Positions 4,961 to 6,946 of a stretch of 6,946 nucleotides of DNA are shown here, piece by piece. The notes beneath the pieces are model-generated. The model had not been told where the DNA came from. It saw nothing but the letters and a program-made list of their open reading frames with translations, and searched no databases. The first letter of the stretch is position 1. Each line of letters starts with the position of its first letter. The DNA is from Paracoccaceae bacterium (GTDB lineage Bacteria > Pseudomonadota > Alphaproteobacteria > Rhodobacterales > Rhodobacteraceae), in the NCBI GenBank assembly GCA_003250135.1, contig QKHF01000045.1, positions 1-6,946 of the forward strand. The letters run 5' to 3'. The position numbers and the translations under genes were made by a program.

Positions 4961-5680
4961 TCAGCCGGAGGCCGGGGCGATCGCTCCGGCCTTTGCTTTG
5001 AGCCGGTGGAACATGTGGGTGAAGGCGGCCACGCCGATCACTGGCACCAGAAGGTTCAGGAACGGGATCGACAGCGGCGCGGCCATCACGATGCCGGCGA
5101 ACCAGATGCGGCCCAGGAACTTCTGGCGGAGCTTCTTGACCTCCTCAAGCGGCATGCGCCGCATCGCCACCAGCTCAAAATACTCGCGGCCCAGCAGGTA
5201 GCCGTTCACGATCAGGAACGGGACCCAGGCGATCGGCAGCAGCACCAGATAGATGATCAGGGCGAGCAGGTTGGCGCCAATGAGAGTCAGAAAGAACTCA
5301 GCCGCGTTGACGATGATCTCGCCCCAGCCCTGCCTGCGGGCGGGCGGCAGGTGGGGGAAGTGCTTGTCCTCCACCGCATCGGCGATCTCCTCCAGAAAGA
5401 AGCCGACGATGATCGCCGCCACCGGGAACATCAGGAAAATCGACAGCAGGATCGCAAGGCCTAGGCCGACGTCCTTCGCGGTCTCGTCGAGAAAGGTCAC
5501 CTCCCACCCGACGATGGGCATGGTGAAGGAGATGGCGGGAATGTAGCTGAGGCCGAAATCCGCCAGCCAGACCATGCCGATCAGCGTGGCGATGGTGATG
5601 CCGAGAGACTTCAGCAGCACGCCGCGGAATTTCGGATGGAACGCCTGGGCCAGCGCCTTCGAAACATCGGTAAAGAACAT
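4961..5680 (-). CDS. EI24/CysZ-like inner-membrane protein
   Basis: This 239-residue protein has hydrophobic segments at about 21-40, 70-98, 124-158 (long enough for two passes) and 190-222. The amphipathic start (MFFTDVSKALAQAFHPKFRG), the motif FLIVNGYLLGREYFELVAMR (155-174) and the ending SIPFLNLLVPVIGVAAFTHM (204-223) are characteristic of the EI24 domain family that includes E. coli CysZ (253 residues). CysZ takes part in sulfate uptake, but alphaproteobacterial members are not proven to, and no sulfate-assimilation gene is nearby, so I give no symbol. The ATG at 5680 is preferred because of its AGAGGAAG site; an in-frame TTG at 5773 would add 31 residues covering the hairpin between the genes. 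The last codons encode a hairpin that works better as a terminator for the opposing small peptide gene. Confidence 0.85.
   Translation of the reverse strand: MFFTDVSKALAQAFHPKFRGVLLKSLGITIATLIGMVWLADFGLSYIPAISFTMPIVGWEVTFLDETAKDVGLGLAILLSIFLMFPVAAIIVGFFLEEIADAVEDKHFPHLPPARRQGWGEIIVNAAEFFLTLIGANLLALIIYLVLLPIAWVPFLIVNGYLLGREYFELVAMRRMPLEEVKKLRQKFLGRIWFAGIVMAAPLSIPFLNLLVPVIGVAAFTHMFHRLKAKAGAIAPASG
4970..4999 (+). terminator. Intrinsic terminator for the small peptide gene, inside the end of the opposing gene
   Basis: GGCCGGGGC (4970-4978) pairs with GCTCCGGCC (4983-4991), nine pairs including one G-U, around a GATC loop. TTTGCTTT (4992-4999) follows on the plus strand. It lies 32 bases after the stop of the small peptide gene. 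It also encodes the GAIAPA-type C-terminus of the convergent EI24-like protein, so the two transcripts overlap tail to tail. Confidence 0.65.
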
Positions 5681-5682
5681 CG

Positions 5683-5690
5683 CTTCCTCT
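5683..5690 (-). promoter_or_regulatory. Ribosome binding site setting the EI24-like protein start
   Basis: On the minus strand AGAGGAAG lies two bases before the ATG at 5680, with the AGGA core four bases away. It supports this start over the upstream in-frame TTG at 5773. Confidence 0.6.
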
Positions 5691-5727
5691 TGGGCCGGAC
5701 ACCGGCCCGCGCTTGCGATGTAAGGCG

Positions 5728-5756
5728 CCGCGGCGGGATTCGTAACCCCGCCGCGG
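5728..5756. other. Strong 10-pair hairpin between azoR and the EI24-like gene
   Basis: CCGCGGCGGG (5728-5737) pairs perfectly with CCCGCCGCGG (5747-5756) around a nine-base loop. It begins 14 bases after the azoR stop on the minus strand. Neither side has a T run (minus strand continues CGCCTTAC), so it is not a standard intrinsic terminator. It may act as a factor-assisted terminator or protect the azoR transcript end. The rest of the 89-base gap shows nothing else except the ribosome site of the next gene. Confidence 0.6.
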
Positions 5757-5769
5757 TCGATTGCGCGGA

Positions 5770-6366
5770 TCAAGCGGCCCGGGGGAGGGAAACCGCGTCC
5801 GCTGCAGTGAGGGCGCGTTGCAGCGCCTCCGGGTTCTTCATCTTGGCGTCGGCGCTGATAAAGGTCACATCATCGAGGCCGACAAAGCCCAGCACGTGGC
5901 GCAGATAGGCGGTGGTGAAATCCATGGGCGAGCCAGCCGGGACGCCGTCCGACGAAAGGGCCACATAGACCTTCTTGCCTTTCAGCAATCCCTCCGGCCC
6001 ATTTTCCGAATAGGCGAAGGTGACGCGGGGGCGGGCGACCTGGTCGATCCACGCCTTCAAAGCCGCCGGGATCGAGAAATTGTACATCGGCGCGGCGATC
6101 ACGATCACGTCCGCCGCCTGAAGCTCAGCGATCAACGCGTCGGATTCTGCGAAAGCCTCACGCGCGTCTTCGTCGTAGTCCGCCGGCGTTTTGCCGCGAT
6201 GGGCGATCCAGTTCGCATCGAGCAGCGAGACGCCCTGGCTGAGGTCCCGCACCTGATCCGCGCCGCCGAAGCTGTCGGCGATGCGAAAGGCGATCTGGCT
6301 GGAGGTCGAGGACTCGGGGTTGGCGCTGGACGTGACGACCAGAACATGGGGCTGGGAAGCGCTCAT
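5770..6366 (-). CDS. azoR: FMN-dependent NADH-azoreductase
   Basis: This is a flavodoxin-fold quinone/azo reductase (AzoR, formerly AcpD) that uses NADH and bound FMN for two-electron reduction of quinones and azo compounds in the cytosol; its natural role is usually put as quinone detoxification. At 198 residues it matches E. coli AzoR (201). After the first strand (HVLVVTSS, 7-14), SSANPESSTS (13-22) is the FMN phosphate loop. APMYNFSIPAALKAWIDQVA (92-111) and FAYSENGPEGLLKGKKVYV (117-135) are diagnostic, and YLRHVLGFVGLDDVTFI (154-170) is the usual late helix and strand. Where E. coli has a TSRGG stretch at the flavin site, this protein has LSSDG (137-141), a minor divergence. The start is supported by AAGGAG at 6374-6379, seven bases before the ATG. 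It runs in the same direction as vsr upstream (121-base gap) and the EI24-like gene downstream. Confidence 0.95.
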   Translation of the reverse strand: MSASQPHVLVVTSSANPESSTSSQIAFRIADSFGGADQVRDLSQGVSLLDANWIAHRGKTPADYDEDAREAFAESDALIAELQAADVIVIAAPMYNFSIPAALKAWIDQVARPRVTFAYSENGPEGLLKGKKVYVALSSDGVPAGSPMDFTTAYLRHVLGFVGLDDVTFISADAKMKNPEALQRALTAADAVSLPRAA

Positions 6367-6443
6367 CTCATCTCTCCTTCGTTGCGATCCGCCGTCAGGG
6401 GCTGTCCGGCGTGTTGAGGGAAAGATGGTCTGGATGCGGCGTG

Positions 6444-6451
6444 GATATAAC
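6444..6451 (-). promoter_or_regulatory. -10-like element upstream of azoR
   Basis: On the minus strand GTTATATC fits the Caulobacter-type -10 consensus GCTANAWC at seven of eight positions and sits 78-85 bases before the azoR start, in the only AT-rich patch of the area (6444-6490). A matching -35 hexamer was not found, so this is a weak call; it would give azoR its own promoter separate from vsr. Confidence 0.3.
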
Positions 6452-6487
6452 CGCAGGAAATTTGCATTTACTGTTTCTGATTTGGGA

Positions 6488-6880
6488 TCAGTCTTGCAAA
6501 AAGGCCTCCAGCTCTTGCGAGACCGCGTCCGGGTCTTTCAGCGCGCATTCCCAGATCACCAGAACGCGCCACCCCATTTTGGCGAGCGCCGCTTCATTGG
6601 CCGCGTCCCGCTCCACATTGCGGGCGATCTTGGCGCGCCAGTACTCGGCGTTGGCCTTGGGCTGGCGGGCGCCGCGTTTGCAATCATGGCCGTGCCAGAA
6701 GCAGCCATGCACAAAGATCGCGCGCTGGCGCCCGATGAAAGCGATGTCTGGACGGCCCGGCAGGTCCTTGCGGTCCAGCCGGTAGCCGGTATGCTCGAGC
6801 GCTCGCAGCATGCCGCGCACGCGCCGCTCAGGCCCCGTGTCGCGGCCTTTAACGCGGCGCATGACCTCGGACCGCTCCAT
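6488..6880 (-). CDS. vsr: Very short patch repair endonuclease Vsr
   Basis: It nicks DNA beside T:G mismatches left when 5-methylcytosine deaminates, starting very-short-patch repair. The 130 residues carry every key position by alignment with E. coli Vsr: Glu18 (TGPE; E. coli Glu25), Asp45 in PGRPD (Asp51, metal), His58 and His63 in HGCFWH (His64 and His69), and a zinc site made of Cys60, His65, Cys67 and Cys112 (E. coli Cys66, His71, Cys73, Cys117). The VIWECALKD stretch (108-116) is typical. The start at 6880 gives MERSEVMRRVKGRD, which matches the family N-terminus; the next ATG (6862) would shorten it. Its ATG overlaps the stop of an upstream gene as TGATG, so the two are probably co-translated. 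Vsr usually accompanies a cytosine methyltransferase, and none is visible here. Confidence 0.95.
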   Translation of the reverse strand: MERSEVMRRVKGRDTGPERRVRGMLRALEHTGYRLDRKDLPGRPDIAFIGRQRAIFVHGCFWHGHDCKRGARQPKANAEYWRAKIARNVERDAANEAALAKMGWRVLVIWECALKDPDAVSQELEAFLQD

Positions 6881-6946
6881 CAGGCGAGCACGTCCAGCCG
6901 GCTCTCGTGCGCCTTGGCGTACGCGCCCACCTCTCCGGAGCGGAAT
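6880..6946 (-). CDS. C-terminal 21 residues of an unidentified gene upstream of vsr
   Basis: The minus strand is open from the window edge to TGA at 6882-6880 and encodes FRSGEVGAYAKAHESRLDVL plus Ala. Its stop overlaps the vsr start codon by one base (TGATG), which is typical of translationally coupled genes and is the main reason to call it real. The fragment is too short to name. It does not look like a cytosine methyltransferase end that I recognise, but that cannot be excluded. Confidence 0.6.
   Translation of the reverse strand, partial: FRSGEVGAYAKAHESRLDVLA

Noticed and set aside
5681..5773. Longer start for the EI24-like protein (TTG at 5773)
   Set aside because: It would code through a strong hairpin, adds a polar non-family extension, and lacks the good ribosome site found before ATG 5680.
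6477..6491. CTGAT...ATCAG dyad over the vsr stop as a terminator
   Set aside because: Five pairs, no T run on the minus strand; too weak.
6411..6785. 124-codon plus-strand open frame opposite vsr
   Set aside because: Vsr on the minus strand has all family motifs; this is its antisense shadow.

Overview
The window reads as a stretch of a high-GC alphaproteobacterial chromosome. The evidence is GC-rich codon use in the core genes, a methylmalonyl-CoA epimerase gene followed directly by a DUF1467 gene (a pairing typical of Alphaproteobacteria), and a Caulobacter-style promoter (TTGCCT, 17 bases, TAGCTC). A family such as Hyphomonadaceae/Maricaulaceae is plausible but cannot be settled from this sequence. 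The core genes are a replicative DNA polymerase, propionyl/methylmalonyl-CoA metabolism, a flavin reductase and a DNA repair nuclease.

Layout: (1) 1-1683, the C-terminal 560 codons of dnaE (Pol III alpha). (2) 1684 to about 3990, an accessory-looking segment. It carries an unrecognised lysine/alanine/glutamate-rich helical protein (1740-3167, +), then a second, diverged copy of the last 26 codons of dnaE (3193-3270, +), then a convergent gene for an unrecognised exported protein (3303-3839, -). Hand-counted 60-base samples here are clearly less GC-rich than dnaE or mce. (3) 3840-4001, a divergent promoter region with an inverted repeat. (4) 4002-4681, mce and the DUF1467 membrane protein gene, about 5 bases apart and probably one operon. 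(5) 4812-4937, a small exported peptide gene. (6) 4961-6880, three minus-strand genes in tandem: an EI24/CysZ-like membrane protein (4961-5680), an FMN-dependent NADH-azoreductase (5770-6366) and a Vsr endonuclease (6488-6880). The last 21 codons of a further minus-strand gene overlap the Vsr start by one base.

The most interesting point is the duplicated dnaE tail. The helical-protein gene sits between the intact dnaE 3' end and a relic of another one. Of the 17 differences between the two tails, 11 are at third codon positions, and most amino-acid changes are conservative. This suggests the tails diverged while both belonged to working dnaE genes, so one probably arrived from another lineage together with the helical-protein gene. 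That gene also has a late -1 frame break. Reading past it gives a 37-residue end that matches the end of an internal repeat, so the full protein would have about 483 residues. No integrase, transposase, CRISPR array, tRNA or rRNA was seen. All gaps between genes are shorter than 300 bases.
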